The notes: a model not told the origin generated them from the letters alone. A stretch of DNA of 45,040 bases from Sphingobacteriaceae bacterium UBA6709 (GCA_002454425.1 DKIV01000053.1:1-45040); one strand, 5' to 3'; numbered from the stretch's first letter, positions 35,197 through 44,967 are shown. A program made the numbers and translations.

Positions 35197-35838
35197 GTGA
35201 AATATAGGACTGGCATTGAATTATCTAATGAAGATATGCTTCGGGGGATAAGATCAAGTGATTATGAAGTTTTTTCGTTAATGTATCTGAACTTTTTCAA
35301 AGGACTAGCCTTAGTATCGGTGAAATATGTGCAGGATGTCTATGTAGCGGAAGAAATCGTACAAGATGTGTTTATCAAAATCTGGGAACAACCCTCGGGT
35401 TTGGATGGAGTAATTCATTTAAAGTCGTACTTATATCGAGCAGTAGTCAACAACTCCCTTAACCACATTAACAGACAAAAGAACCTACAGGTACATCACG
35501 AACGTCTGGCACGAGAATCAGAACATATAGATATCCAAAGAACTTATGAGGAACAGGAACTGAAAGTACTCATTTATCAGGAGATAGACCGTCTTCCTTC
35601 GCAATGTCGCAAGGTATTTAAGATGAGTCGTTTTGAGGGACTTAAATACAGGGAAATCGCTGTTATGTTAAACATTTCGGAACGCACAGTCGAAAATCAT
35701 GTAGCAAATGCTTTAAAAGTGCTAAGAGCCCGCTTCGTTGAAAATGAAGAGTTTTCAAGTGAATATACCCGTTATAGTAAGACACTAATCTCAGCACTCT
35801 TGTTAGCGACTTGTGGCGCTGAAATACTCTCCCATTAA
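35197..35838 (+). CDS. ECF-type RNA polymerase sigma factor (FecI-like)
   Basis: This 213-residue protein has sigma region 2 (about 25-90; YVAEEIVQDVFIKIWEQ is the 2.3-2.4 helix) and region 4 (about 130-185; LPSQCRKVFKMSRFEGLKYREIAVMLNIS followed by the recognition helix ERTVENHVANALK). There is no region 3, as usual for ECF factors of the Bacteroidota group. It starts with GTG; the next ATG (codon 14) would cut into the N-terminal helix. The C-terminal 20 residues are hydrophobic. FecR lies 200 nt downstream, then the STN-type SusC, so it probably directs that operon when the ligand is present. Confidence 0.93.
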   Translation: MKYRTGIELSNEDMLRGIRSSDYEVFSLMYLNFFKGLALVSVKYVQDVYVAEEIVQDVFIKIWEQPSGLDGVIHLKSYLYRAVVNNSLNHINRQKNLQVHHERLARESEHIDIQRTYEEQELKVLIYQEIDRLPSQCRKVFKMSRFEGLKYREIAVMLNISERTVENHVANALKVLRARFVENEEFSSEYTRYSKTLISALLLATCGAEILSH

Positions 35839-36038
35839 CCAATTTATTTACCTTACATACTCCACCAAGCTTTTTCCATGGTTAACTATAGTAAAAGCTT
35901 TTGGCCCTGAAAAGATCATCACACTTAGACAATCTCCCTACCTTATTTTTCAATAAAAATAAAAAAAACTAAAAAAAATCAACTTTCCTTAGGGGATTCC
36001 GCGCTTCTTATTTGTCTTGTGAATGATTTATTGACAAA

Positions 36039-37010
36039 ATGATCGAAAACCAACAGTTTATTACTAAGATCATTCGATTTCTAGATGGGCAATCTGACGA
36101 ATCTTTGAAAAATGAGATCATGCAATGGCGGTTTGCCTCATCAGAAAACGAAGAACTGTATCAACAACTTCTATTTCTATGGGATACCTCATCAGAATTA
36201 AAGGATCTTGAATATCTGGATTCTCAGAGCTCGCTAATGCGCCTTTCTGAAAAAATAGGATACACACAAGAATCACGGCCATCCATATTCTGGCGCGCTG
36301 CTATGATTGCAGCCTCAGTGCTACTTGTATTTGTAGGTGCCTGGATTTATAACGATATTTTCCAGGAAAGATATCTTACAATTGTCACAGGCTCATTAAA
36401 TGACTCTGTGGAATTGGTTGACGGCAGCAAGGTATACCTTCAGGCGAACAGCGCATTCAAATACCCGGAGAAGATGAATACCGATCAACGTCAGGTATTT
36501 CTTTTAAAGGGTAATGCATTTTTTAAAGTCGCGCCAGACCCTTCACATCCTTTTGTTGTGCATATAGATTCCGGCAAGGTTACCGTGTTGGGCACATCGT
36601 TCAATCTGGGCAGCAACAGTTCCTCCATTGATCTCTCCGTACGTACGGGAAAAGTACGATTTGACTCTCCCAAAGGATCTCAGTCATCATTACTTATTGC
36701 CGGCGACTGCCTTACATATCGCAAGAACTCGGATCAGATGATCTTGTCAAAAGATACAACAGGAGCTTCATATGCATGGCTCACCCACGAGCTGGTATTT
36801 AATGATACTCCCCTGTCTGACGTATTTAAGTCGCTTTCTACAACCTATGGCGTTGCTTTCAATATACAAACCAGGCTTGATAACTATAGCAAGTTCAACG
36901 CAAGCTTTAAGAATAGCAGTCTTTCAGAGATCCTAAGCCTTTTGGAGGAAACCTATGGATTGAAGGCCGTACGATCAGGGAAGCAAATATCAATAAGCAA
37001 GAAAATTTAA
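36039..37010 (+). CDS. FecR-family anti-sigma factor
   Basis: This 323-residue inner-membrane protein has a cytoplasmic N-terminal helical part (about 1-80) that would hold the sigma factor and one transmembrane helix (about 85-103). A periplasmic FecR domain follows (about 112-205; VELVDGSKVYLQANSAFKYP, FKVAPDPSHPFVVH, VLGTSFNL), and a DUF4974 domain lies at the C-terminus (about 245-323). DUF4974 resembles the STN fold and is the part expected to contact the signalling domain of the transporter. It is followed after 25 nt by the STN-type SusC. The order sigma-FecR-SusC is the classical trans-envelope signalling arrangement. Confidence 0.93.
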   Translation: MIENQQFITKIIRFLDGQSDESLKNEIMQWRFASSENEELYQQLLFLWDTSSELKDLEYLDSQSSLMRLSEKIGYTQESRPSIFWRAAMIAASVLLVFVGAWIYNDIFQERYLTIVTGSLNDSVELVDGSKVYLQANSAFKYPEKMNTDQRQVFLLKGNAFFKVAPDPSHPFVVHIDSGKVTVLGTSFNLGSNSSSIDLSVRTGKVRFDSPKGSQSSLLIAGDCLTYRKNSDQMILSKDTTGASYAWLTHELVFNDTPLSDVFKSLSTTYGVAFNIQTRLDNYSKFNASFKNSSLSEILSLLEETYGLKAVRSGKQISISKKI

Positions 37011-37035
37011 TCAATCAAATAAATAGTGTTTTAGT

Positions 37036-40000
37036 ATGGATGAAAACCTTTACTCAAAATGCAGACGTTTAACAAAAGTATGGTCGGTAGCACTGCTGGC
37101 CGTAGTATTTATTAGTTTCACGTCTGATGCCGCTAAACCTCAGGGGCACAAGGGGAACACAGTTCAAAAACTGGAGGACTTTATCAGAAGCCTGGAACGA
37201 CAGTATCATATCTCGTTTGTGTATGATGCTTCGCAAATTGCTAAAGATGAATTTCTGAAGGTCGACGACAGCGCTACCCCTCTGGAAAACGCGCTTAAGC
37301 AATTATCAACTGCTGGTATAGATTACAAGATTATCGGCAATAAGGTTGTATTAAAACGAATTGAGCGAAAATTAACAGCAGTACAAAATGAAATTCTCGT
37401 CAAAGGAGTTGTTCACCTAAAGGCAAAGACCACAACAGAAACGGTGCCCGGTGTTCACATTCACGAAAAAGGAACGAGAAACGGAACAGCAACCGGCTTA
37501 AATGGTGAATACTCTATTAGAGTAAAGCCTGGTGCTACGCTTGTATTCTCGATGGTGGGCTACAAAACTCAGGAGCTATCTGTGGCCGGCCGTACTCAGT
37601 TGAACCTTACCCTGGACGAAGATGTTAGCGCCTTACAGGAGGTCGTTGTTACCGGATATCAGGACGTAAGTAAAAAATTATTCACTGGCGCCGCGGCAAC
37701 AGTAAACGCCAAGGACGTTCAGCGTAACGGTATTGCCGACATCAGCAGAATGTTGGAAGGACAGGTTGCGGGAGTAAGCGTGCAAAACGTCTCAGGAACA
37801 TTTGGCGCCGCACCAAAGATTCGCGTGCGTGGTGCCACCTCGATCAACGGCGATAATAAACCTCTTTGGGTTGTTGACGGAATTATTCTCGAAGACGTTG
37901 TAAACGTTTCTAACGAGCAGCTGTCAACCGGCGACCCCTCAACGCTTGTTGGATCTTCAGTAGCGGGACTAAATCCTGATGACATCGAGTCCTTCAGTAT
38001 TTTGAAAGATGCTTCCGCTACGGCGCTTTATGGTGCTCGCGCGATGAACGGAGTTGTTGTTGTAACCACCAAAAAAGGTAGAAATACCGAAGGCAAGGCT
38101 GCTGTTTCTTATACAGGAAATTTCTCTACCTATCTGAAACCTAGCTATGATCAGTTCGACATCATGAACTCCGCGGATCAGATGTCTGTATATCTTGAGA
38201 TGATGAACAAAGGATGGTTTAATCATTCCGAGGTGTCGAGAGCTCAGGATGGCGGTGTGTTCTGGAAGATGTATAATGAAATGTATATCTATGATGAAGC
38301 AACGAAGACCTACGCCTTAAGAAATGACGCGCCCAGCAGACAAGCCTTTTTGCAACGATATGCCAATGTTAACACCAACTGGTTTGACGTCCTGTTTAAG
38401 AACTCTTTCATGCAGGAGCATTCGCTCAGCTTCAATTCTGGTACAGAGAAGAGCAAGTTCTACGCTTCAACCAGCTATCTCGGCGACAACGGATGGAGCA
38501 TCGGAAGCAATGTCAAACGCTTTACCGGCAACGTAAGAGGAACTTTTGATCTTAGCAAGCGGCTCACAGCGGAGATTATCACACAAGGATCTATTCGTGA
38601 CCAGAAGGCTCCGGGAACATTGGGAAGAAATAGCAATCCGGTTACAGGACAGTTTGACCGCGAATTTGATATCAATCCTTTTAGCTATGCTATTAATACC
38701 AGCCGCACCCTTACTCCCTATGACGAGAATGGCAACCTGGAGTACTTCAATCGCAATTACGCACCTTTTAATATCTTAAACGAACTCGACAATAACACGA
38801 TGAACCTGACCATGATTGACTTTAAGGTACAGGGTGGTATTAAATATAAGATTCTTGATGGACTAAAATACTCTTTTGATGGCGCCTATCGTTACGCCAA
38901 GACGGACCAGGAGCACATGGTTCGTGAGTCATCAAACATGCCAATGGCATACCGTGCTGCTCAGGATGCCACCATTATGGATCGAAACCGCTTCTTGTAT
39001 AGCGACCCGGATAACCCGGAAGGCTTACCAAAGGTGGTGCTTCCTGCCGGAGGTTTCTATAATGTAAGCAGCGACAATCTTAAGAATTACTACATGCGCC
39101 ACTCCCTGGAGTATAACAAGGAGTTTAATAATACGCATACGCTGAATGTCTTCGGCTCCTTCGAGCTTCGCTCCACCGACAGGCAAAACCGTAACTTTGA
39201 CGGCGTTGGCTATCAATACGATCGCGGTGGTGTGCCTTTCATTGACCCTGATTATTTCAAACAGAATGTCGAAAGTAACTTTTTCTATTATGACATGGGC
39301 TATCGCTATGACCGCTATCTGTCATATATGGCCAGGGCCTCTTACTCATATAAAATGAAGTATAGCCTAAATGCGACCGTTCGTTACGATGGCTCAAATC
39401 TACTTGGTGAAGCTCGTACAGCACGTTGGTTGCCTACGTGGAACATCAGCGGGGGCTGGAACATCGACCAGGAGGAATTCTTCAAAAAACAGTCAATCTT
39501 AAGCCGGGCTACCTTGCGTGGAACTTACGGCTTAACTGCAAGCATGGGCCCTGCCAAGAACTCAAGTCTCGTTTTATTAAACAGAAGCACGCGACGCCCT
39601 TATCTTTCTGAAATCGAGACCGCCATGAGCATTGATGGTCTGGAAAACTCAGAACTCACCTGGGAGAAGCAGTACGAAGCGAACATTGGGGTAGATCTCG
39701 GATTCTTTAATGAGCGGGCTTCTTTAACTGTTGACATCTATCAGCGCAAAGGATTTGACCTGATCGGTGATCTTCGCACTTCCGGGATCGGAGGACAGGT
39801 TACAAAAGCTGCAAACTATGGCGATATGGAATCAAAAGGTATCGAGGTAACCGCCGGCGTCACACCCGTAAAGACTTCTGCATTTTCATGGAGAACACAA
39901 CTGAACCTCGGATACAATAAAGGAAAGATCACGAAGCTCACCAACCAGCCTACGATCTGGTCATTGATCGTTCCCGACGGAGGTCCGCTGGAAGGACATC

Positions 40001-40662
40001 CATACCGAGGGTTATTCTCGGTACAATTTAAGGGTCTTGACCATAACACAGGCATTCCTTACTTCATAAATGAAGACGGAGTGGAGAGCATGAACGTTTA
40101 TATTCAAAGTAACAAAATTGCCAATCTGAAATATGAAGGCCCTGTAGATCCTACACTCACCGGAGGTTTCTTCAATACTTTAAATTATAAAAAGCTGTCA
40201 TTATCGGCATTGGTAACCTTCAGTGCCGGAAATAAAATCAGACTCGACCCTAGCTTCGGAACAAGTTACACAGACCTATCAGCGATGTCTAACGACTTCG
40301 TAAACCGCTGGATGCAACCTGGCGATGAAGCTCTGGTTAACGTACCTTCAATTATAGACAAGTTTGGAGAGAGTTTGTTAGGTTCTATTTACCCTTACAA
40401 TACATACAACTATTCAACACAGCGTGTTGCTGACGGCGGGTTTGTACGTCTGAAGCAGGTGATGCTAAGCTATCAACTCCCGAACACTTTATTTAAAAAA
40501 CTTGGGGTAACCAATTCATCCCTTAGTATCGTAGGAAATAACTTATGGCTAATCTATTCAGACAAACGCCTGAACGGACAGGATCCGGAGTTCTTTAGAA
40601 GCGGTGGCGTAGCATTACCAATGCCTCGTCAGTTTACTATGTCACTAAAAGTTGGTTTTTAA
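37036..40662 (+). CDS. SusC/RagA-type TonB-dependent transporter with STN signalling domain
   Basis: This 1208-residue outer-membrane protein has a signal anchor/peptide (about 12-32) and an STN domain (about 42-108; LEDFIRSLERQYHISFVYD, PLENALKQLSTAGIDYKI). A carboxypeptidase-regulatory-like domain follows (about 122-195), then the TonB-box-like EVVVTGY (202-208). The plug domain (about 215-345; MLEGQVAGVSVQN, VRGATSINGDNKPLWVVDG, SATALYGARAMNGVVVVTTKKG) precedes a long barrel ending in Phe (MSLKVGF). The STN domain should report ligand occupancy to the FecR protein encoded 25 nt upstream. Its SusD partner follows after 11 nt. Confidence 0.95.
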   Translation: MDENLYSKCRRLTKVWSVALLAVVFISFTSDAAKPQGHKGNTVQKLEDFIRSLERQYHISFVYDASQIAKDEFLKVDDSATPLENALKQLSTAGIDYKIIGNKVVLKRIERKLTAVQNEILVKGVVHLKAKTTTETVPGVHIHEKGTRNGTATGLNGEYSIRVKPGATLVFSMVGYKTQELSVAGRTQLNLTLDEDVSALQEVVVTGYQDVSKKLFTGAAATVNAKDVQRNGIADISRMLEGQVAGVSVQNVSGTFGAAPKIRVRGATSINGDNKPLWVVDGIILEDVVNVSNEQLSTGDPSTLVGSSVAGLNPDDIESFSILKDASATALYGARAMNGVVVVTTKKGRNTEGKAAVSYTGNFSTYLKPSYDQFDIMNSADQMSVYLEMMNKGWFNHSEVSRAQDGGVFWKMYNEMYIYDEATKTYALRNDAPSRQAFLQRYANVNTNWFDVLFKNSFMQEHSLSFNSGTEKSKFYASTSYLGDNGWSIGSNVKRFTGNVRGTFDLSKRLTAEIITQGSIRDQKAPGTLGRNSNPVTGQFDREFDINPFSYAINTSRTLTPYDENGNLEYFNRNYAPFNILNELDNNTMNLTMIDFKVQGGIKYKILDGLKYSFDGAYRYAKTDQEHMVRESSNMPMAYRAAQDATIMDRNRFLYSDPDNPEGLPKVVLPAGGFYNVSSDNLKNYYMRHSLEYNKEFNNTHTLNVFGSFELRSTDRQNRNFDGVGYQYDRGGVPFIDPDYFKQNVESNFFYYDMGYRYDRYLSYMARASYSYKMKYSLNATVRYDGSNLLGEARTARWLPTWNISGGWNIDQEEFFKKQSILSRATLRGTYGLTASMGPAKNSSLVLLNRSTRRPYLSEIETAMSIDGLENSELTWEKQYEANIGVDLGFFNERASLTVDIYQRKGFDLIGDLRTSGIGGQVTKAANYGDMESKGIEVTAGVTPVKTSAFSWRTQLNLGYNKGKITKLTNQPTIWSLIVPDGGPLEGHPYRGLFSVQFKGLDHNTGIPYFINEDGVESMNVYIQSNKIANLKYEGPVDPTLTGGFFNTLNYKKLSLSALVTFSAGNKIRLDPSFGTSYTDLSAMSNDFVNRWMQPGDEALVNVPSIIDKFGESLLGSIYPYNTYNYSTQRVADGGFVRLKQVMLSYQLPNTLFKKLGVTNSSLSIVGNNLWLIYSDKRLNGQDPEFFRSGGVALPMPRQFTMSLKVGF

Positions 40663-40673
40663 TCTATTGTATC

Positions 40674-42146
40674 ATGAACGTTAGAAGATATTTAATATAT
40701 ACACTAGCAGGTTCAGCAATATCGGTATTCTCATCTTGTTCAAATTTCCTGGAACAGGCACCCGATATGCGGACGCAGCTGAACTCGCCAGAAAAAGTCG
40801 CTGAGTTGCTTACTACAGCCTACCCTCAGGCCGATTACATCACTTTTACTGAATCTGCCTCTGATAACGCTGAAGATAAAGGCGAAGGCGTAGGAAATGT
40901 AGATGTTCGATATGTAAATCCATATTTCTGGGAAGATGTATCTGACAATGAAGAAGGTTCGGTAAATAATTACTGGGCCGCTTGTTATACTGCCATTGCC
41001 GCTGCGAATCAAGCGCTGGCAACCATTGAGCAACATGCCGATGATAATGCCTATTTACCTTATAAAGGTGAAGCACTCATGGCACGCGCATATGCGCATT
41101 TTATGTTGGTAACATTATATGCCAAGGCTTATGTTCCTGGTGGCGACAATAGCTCCCCTGGAATTCCATACGTACTTAGTCCGGAGAAAGTAGTAAACGG
41201 TCAATACACTCGTGGTACCGTCGCATCTGTTTACACGCAGATTGAAAAAGACATCGAAGAGGGCATGCCGCTTATTAGAAACACTGCATATAAGGTACAG
41301 AAATATCACTTCAATGTTGCTGCCGCACATGCATTCGCGGCCCGCTTTTATTTATTTAAAGGCGATTATAATAAAGTAATAGAGGAGGCTGGAGAGGCAT
41401 TCCCAAGTAACAACTTCGCCCCTTCCCTGCGCCCATGGAATTCTCGCTATGCAGCGATGACCCTTGACGCCTTTCCTATTGCCTTTACACAGGCAAGCGA
41501 AAACTCCAACCTGCTAATTGCGGAAGCTTCTTCGCTATGGGCTCGTACAACCTCTCCACGTTTCGGATACGGCGAGCGTATTAATCAGGAAATCTTCAAC
41601 AGTCCAAATCCTTCAGGGGGAAGCTTCGCATACAAAATCTTGTATTATCAAGTACCCAATTACACTATGGGCAAGTTCAGAGAACACTTTGTGCGCTCAA
41701 GTGCTAATGCAAATATCGGATTCCCTTACACCATGATTCCTTTGCTTACAGTAGACGAGCTGATACTTAATCGCGCGGAAGCCTATGCTGCCTTAGGACA
41801 GAACGATCAGGCAATCGCGGATATAAATACTTTCCTGAGCACGCGTATCACCAGCTACAATGCCGCTGTACATGGAATTACTTTGGCTAAAGCTACCAAC
41901 TTCTTCGAAACGACGGATCCTAAAGCCGCACTGATCGAAACCATCCTTTACTTCAAAAAGGTTGAGTTTCTACAGGAAGGCCTGCGCTGGTTAGATGTGC
42001 TGCGCCATCGTATCACCATAACACATAATGTGACCGATATAAATGGCAATGAAACCTTTATCGAACTTGGTCCAGACGACCCGCGGCGTGTATTCCAAAT
42101 TCCTCAGGACGCCATTAAATCAGGTATAGAACTTAACCCACGATAG
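40674..42146 (+). CDS. SusD/RagB-family ligand-binding lipoprotein
   Basis: This 490-residue surface lipoprotein has lipobox Cys 22 (VFSSC) and the SusD N-terminal pattern FLEQAPD. Four TPR-like helix pairs follow (for example YWAACYTAIAAANQALATIE and LMARAYAHFMLVTLYAKAY), and the C-terminus has the usual RWLDVLRH and PDDPRRVFQIP segments. It would form the lid of the neighbouring SusC channel. The N-terminal third is rich in acidic residues (DNAEDKGEG), which could bind a cation or a basic ligand; this is inference. The ligand is unknown, and no glycan-active enzyme is encoded nearby. Confidence 0.92.
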   Translation: MNVRRYLIYTLAGSAISVFSSCSNFLEQAPDMRTQLNSPEKVAELLTTAYPQADYITFTESASDNAEDKGEGVGNVDVRYVNPYFWEDVSDNEEGSVNNYWAACYTAIAAANQALATIEQHADDNAYLPYKGEALMARAYAHFMLVTLYAKAYVPGGDNSSPGIPYVLSPEKVVNGQYTRGTVASVYTQIEKDIEEGMPLIRNTAYKVQKYHFNVAAAHAFAARFYLFKGDYNKVIEEAGEAFPSNNFAPSLRPWNSRYAAMTLDAFPIAFTQASENSNLLIAEASSLWARTTSPRFGYGERINQEIFNSPNPSGGSFAYKILYYQVPNYTMGKFREHFVRSSANANIGFPYTMIPLLTVDELILNRAEAYAALGQNDQAIADINTFLSTRITSYNAAVHGITLAKATNFFETTDPKAALIETILYFKKVEFLQEGLRWLDVLRHRITITHNVTDINGNETFIELGPDDPRRVFQIPQDAIKSGIELNPR

Positions 42147-42161
42147 TTAGCAGCTTGTTTT

Positions 42162-43499
42162 ATGAGAAAGATATTTTTATATACCATCATGGCTGCCCTT
42201 GTACTGGCGCAATCATGCACAAAGGACGATACGCTTAACGCTGATCTGTCCAAATATAACATCGACACCTTTGAGAAAGGGCCTCTTGATGAATGGCTTG
42301 AGGACGAATTCCTTGATCCTTACAATATAGAGGTTCAGTATCGCTACGACCGCTATATGCTCGCTCTTTCCAAAGAGTTGGTACCTCCGCTGGAGTCACA
42401 GGTTCAACCGGCTATGGAAGACGTGCGCGATATATGGCTAAAGCCCTATGAAGAAGTTGCTGGAGAGACTTTCATTAAAAAACTCTCACCAAAACAGATT
42501 GTTCTTGTAGGCAGCGCCGAATATAACACCAATGGTACCATTACCCTCGGAACCGCTGACGGCGGACGCAGAATCGTGTTATACGTAATAAACTCTTACA
42601 GCAAAACCAATCTATCGGCGGTATCTCAAATGATGCACACCATTCACCACGAGTTCACCCACATCGTCAATCAGCAGGCACCTATACCTCCGGAGTATAA
42701 GACCATTTCGACTGAATATACAGGAAACTGGACGCAGGCTTCAGCGGCGGAAGCGAAGAGCCTTGGTTTCATATCTCAATATTCCAGAGCAAATGAGATG
42801 GAAGATTTTGCGGAAATGACATCCTTCCTCCTTGTTTCAGGTCAGGATTGGTTTAACGCCTATGTTAATACAGCTTCTGCAACGGCAGCTACCAAACTCA
42901 GAAAGAAGGAACAATTGATCGTAGATTATTTTAAGCTTTCGCACGGTATTGACTTCCGCGCCTTACAGGCAAGGGTTCAGGCACGCATGGAAGCCATCAA
43001 TCCAACGTCTTTTGGAACCAATCTGGCCAGAGGATCATACTCAACAATTACGATCCCTGCAACACAAGCTCAGCAATCAACGGCATTCAAAACGGCATTT
43101 AATACCGCAAAAGCTACTGTTCAGACGGCGTACAACCTGACACTTGCCGACGATATTAAGTTGGTGTACTTTAATCAGAGTGCCGACCTTACACAGGTTC
43201 AGCTGCAGTATACTATTTCAAGAGGTTCCTCAATCTACCTTGCTTATTTTGATTACAACATGACCGTGTCTGCGGCCGGAAGAGTCAAGTTTACCAGGGT
43301 GGCGGCGCGCGGGACAACAGGACAGTATCAAAATGCGGCGTCTATTAACCCGGGGATGGCTACTTTGGAAACATACATAACAGGCACTGAGTTTCAGGCA
43401 AACTGGGTAACCTCTATCATCCCTGATTCAAAAGGTAAGTTAGGTGGATTCTTTAAGGTAAATGATGCAACATCCTATTTCTATGGATCATTGCAGTAA
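42162..43499 (+). CDS. Substrate-import-associated zinc metallohydrolase lipoprotein
   Basis: This 445-residue lipoprotein has lipobox Cys 19 (LAQSC). The zinc-binding motif H163-E-F-T-H167 lies within IHHEFTHIVNQQ, and a downstream NEMEDFAEMT (211-220) offers a glutamate as third ligand. This layout matches the lipoprotein metallohydrolases that accompany SusC/SusD pairs (Peptidase_Mx1-like family, named after that association). Residues about 285-445 form a second, beta-rich part whose end (GGFFKVNDATSYFYGSLQ) resembles the C-terminus of the next gene product. It probably acts at the cell surface on a protein or peptide. Activity and substrate are unproven. It is 15 nt after SusD. Confidence 0.88.
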   Translation: MRKIFLYTIMAALVLAQSCTKDDTLNADLSKYNIDTFEKGPLDEWLEDEFLDPYNIEVQYRYDRYMLALSKELVPPLESQVQPAMEDVRDIWLKPYEEVAGETFIKKLSPKQIVLVGSAEYNTNGTITLGTADGGRRIVLYVINSYSKTNLSAVSQMMHTIHHEFTHIVNQQAPIPPEYKTISTEYTGNWTQASAAEAKSLGFISQYSRANEMEDFAEMTSFLLVSGQDWFNAYVNTASATAATKLRKKEQLIVDYFKLSHGIDFRALQARVQARMEAINPTSFGTNLARGSYSTITIPATQAQQSTAFKTAFNTAKATVQTAYNLTLADDIKLVYFNQSADLTQVQLQYTISRGSSIYLAYFDYNMTVSAAGRVKFTRVAARGTTGQYQNAASINPGMATLETYITGTEFQANWVTSIIPDSKGKLGGFFKVNDATSYFYGSLQ

Positions 43500-43521
43500 G
43501 TACTATTAATCTGATTAGATC

Positions 43522-44841
43522 ATGAAAAGACTGTTTTTTATATTAAACATACTGCTGCTAGCTATTTTATCAGCTTGTAAAAAAGATAGCAGCGAACCCA
43601 TACTCGGCTTGACACCGGAGGAGCGGATGAATAAATCGCTTACTGAATATCGGGAAACGTTGCAGGGAAATACTGCGGGATGGAAAGCGTTTCTCTTTCC
43701 TCAAGGCGGTGGAGGCTACGGCTTCTATGTTAATTTTAAGCCTAATGACCGGCTAGACATGCTTGCCGATCTTGATGGCTCTACCGCTGGTGATTTATTT
43801 GAAAGTACGTATCGACTGAAGGCCGTAATGGCACCTTCGCTTATTTTCGATACTTATAACTATCTGCACCTGCTTGCCGACCCCGATGATGGTGTGTTTG
43901 GCGGAAGTACCGGTGTGGGATACGCCTCCGATATCGAATTCGAGATGCAGGGAATTTCCGGCGATACCGTCAAAATGCTGGGAAAAAAACGAGGCAGTGA
44001 GATGTTGCTTGTGAAGATATCTGCGGCAGATCAGAAGCGCTATCTCGATGGCGATTATCTTAAAGCGATAGACGCCATGAGCAATTATATTTCTGCTAAC
44101 AGTAACCTGTTTATTCAGACGGCTGCCACAGAACAGCGAGTGCAGGTAGCTATCAATGTTGCCACCAAAGAAGCCAGTTTGATATGGTTGGAGGGCGCGG
44201 AAGTTAAAACCGTTACCGTTCCTTTCGTATTCACTCTTGATGGCCTGTTCCTTAGGCATTCTCTCGATTACAAAGGAACGCTAATCAGTGGCCTTACATG
44301 GGACGCGACAACAAAGTCCTTCAGTGCACAACGACCTTCAGGAGTTGCGATTCCAGTGCAGGCCTCTGCTGCGCCAATATTACCTCTACATGTCTTATTA
44401 GGAATAAACTACGCTGCGGTAGTGGTTCCGCAGACATTAGGCTCCGTGGGATACTCTCCATCGTTTGTAAGCATGCACAACACCTTGCGTACTGTCTTAA
44501 ATACTGGAACCTACTTCTTGTTAAGACCGATCTATTTCTCGTTTGATGCTGCACGCAAACGCATGTCTATGTATGCTGATATGCCGCAGACCAACGGGGG
44601 AGCTACCTATCGCCATACTTTCAACTTCACCTATGAAAAGGATGCAGACGGTAACTTCAGCTTTACTTACTCTGGATACGCTGATTTTGGAAGTTATACG
44701 GCAGCTAGATTTATGCCATTGATTAACAAAATAACTACCGGCAAAATTAAGGCTGATTATCTGGTAAATGGATCCACTATAATGGGACAGTTTACCAGCC
44801 TCGATGATCCTGCCTTCTTCTTCTCAGGAGTACTCAGATAA
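43522..44841 (+). CDS. DUF4302 family lipoprotein
   Basis: This 439-residue lipoprotein has lipobox Cys 19 (ILSAC) and the DUF4302 N-terminal pattern LTPEERMNKSLTEYRETLQ, followed by WKAFLFPQGGGGYGFYVNF. The rest is predicted beta-rich, with no catalytic motif visible. DUF4302 genes are repeatedly found after SusC-SusD-metallohydrolase genes. The role is unknown; a surface binding protein of the same uptake complex is the simplest reading. Its final residues (MGQFTSLDDPAFFFSGVLR) resemble the end of the preceding metallohydrolase. It is the last gene of the operon, with a terminator 23 nt downstream. Confidence 0.85.
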   Translation: MKRLFFILNILLLAILSACKKDSSEPILGLTPEERMNKSLTEYRETLQGNTAGWKAFLFPQGGGGYGFYVNFKPNDRLDMLADLDGSTAGDLFESTYRLKAVMAPSLIFDTYNYLHLLADPDDGVFGGSTGVGYASDIEFEMQGISGDTVKMLGKKRGSEMLLVKISAADQKRYLDGDYLKAIDAMSNYISANSNLFIQTAATEQRVQVAINVATKEASLIWLEGAEVKTVTVPFVFTLDGLFLRHSLDYKGTLISGLTWDATTKSFSAQRPSGVAIPVQASAAPILPLHVLLGINYAAVVVPQTLGSVGYSPSFVSMHNTLRTVLNTGTYFLLRPIYFSFDAARKRMSMYADMPQTNGGATYRHTFNFTYEKDADGNFSFTYSGYADFGSYTAARFMPLINKITTGKIKADYLVNGSTIMGQFTSLDDPAFFFSGVLR

Positions 44842-44863
44842 TACTTCCCTTTGATATAGAGAC

Positions 44864-44896
44864 AGAGTTGCGTCGTATGGCGCAACTCTTTTTTTA
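44864..44896 (+). terminator. Intrinsic terminator of the SusC-SusD-metallohydrolase-DUF4302 operon
   Basis: A perfect 9-bp stem (AGAGTTGCG with CGCAACTCT) around an 8-nt loop is followed directly by six T residues, 23 nt after the last stop codon. Confidence 0.88.
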
Positions 44897-44928
44897 TGCG
44901 CGGTAAAGTCGCAGAGCACCAAAACAAA

Positions 44929-44967
44929 AAAGGGCTAAATGTTTACTCTTTAAACATTTAGCCCTTT
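44929..44967 (-). terminator. Terminator of tRNA-Ser
   Basis: A long stem of about 17 bp (AAAGGGCTAAATGTTTA with its complement) has a tiny loop. On the minus strand it is followed by TTTTTTGTTTTG, placing an intrinsic terminator about 12 nt after the tRNA 3' end. Confidence 0.85.

Noticed and set aside
35860..35915. Hairpin AAGCTTTT/AAAAGCTT between the sigma-factor and fecR genes as a terminator
   Set aside because: The stem is only 8 bp, with a loop of about 20 nt and no T-run on the plus strand, so it is too weak to call.
44929..44967. Long palindrome beside tRNA-Ser, considered as an attachment site or mobile-element end
   Set aside because: It is best explained as the tRNA terminator, with a T-run on the minus strand; no integrase gene or repeated tRNA 3' segment is present in the window.
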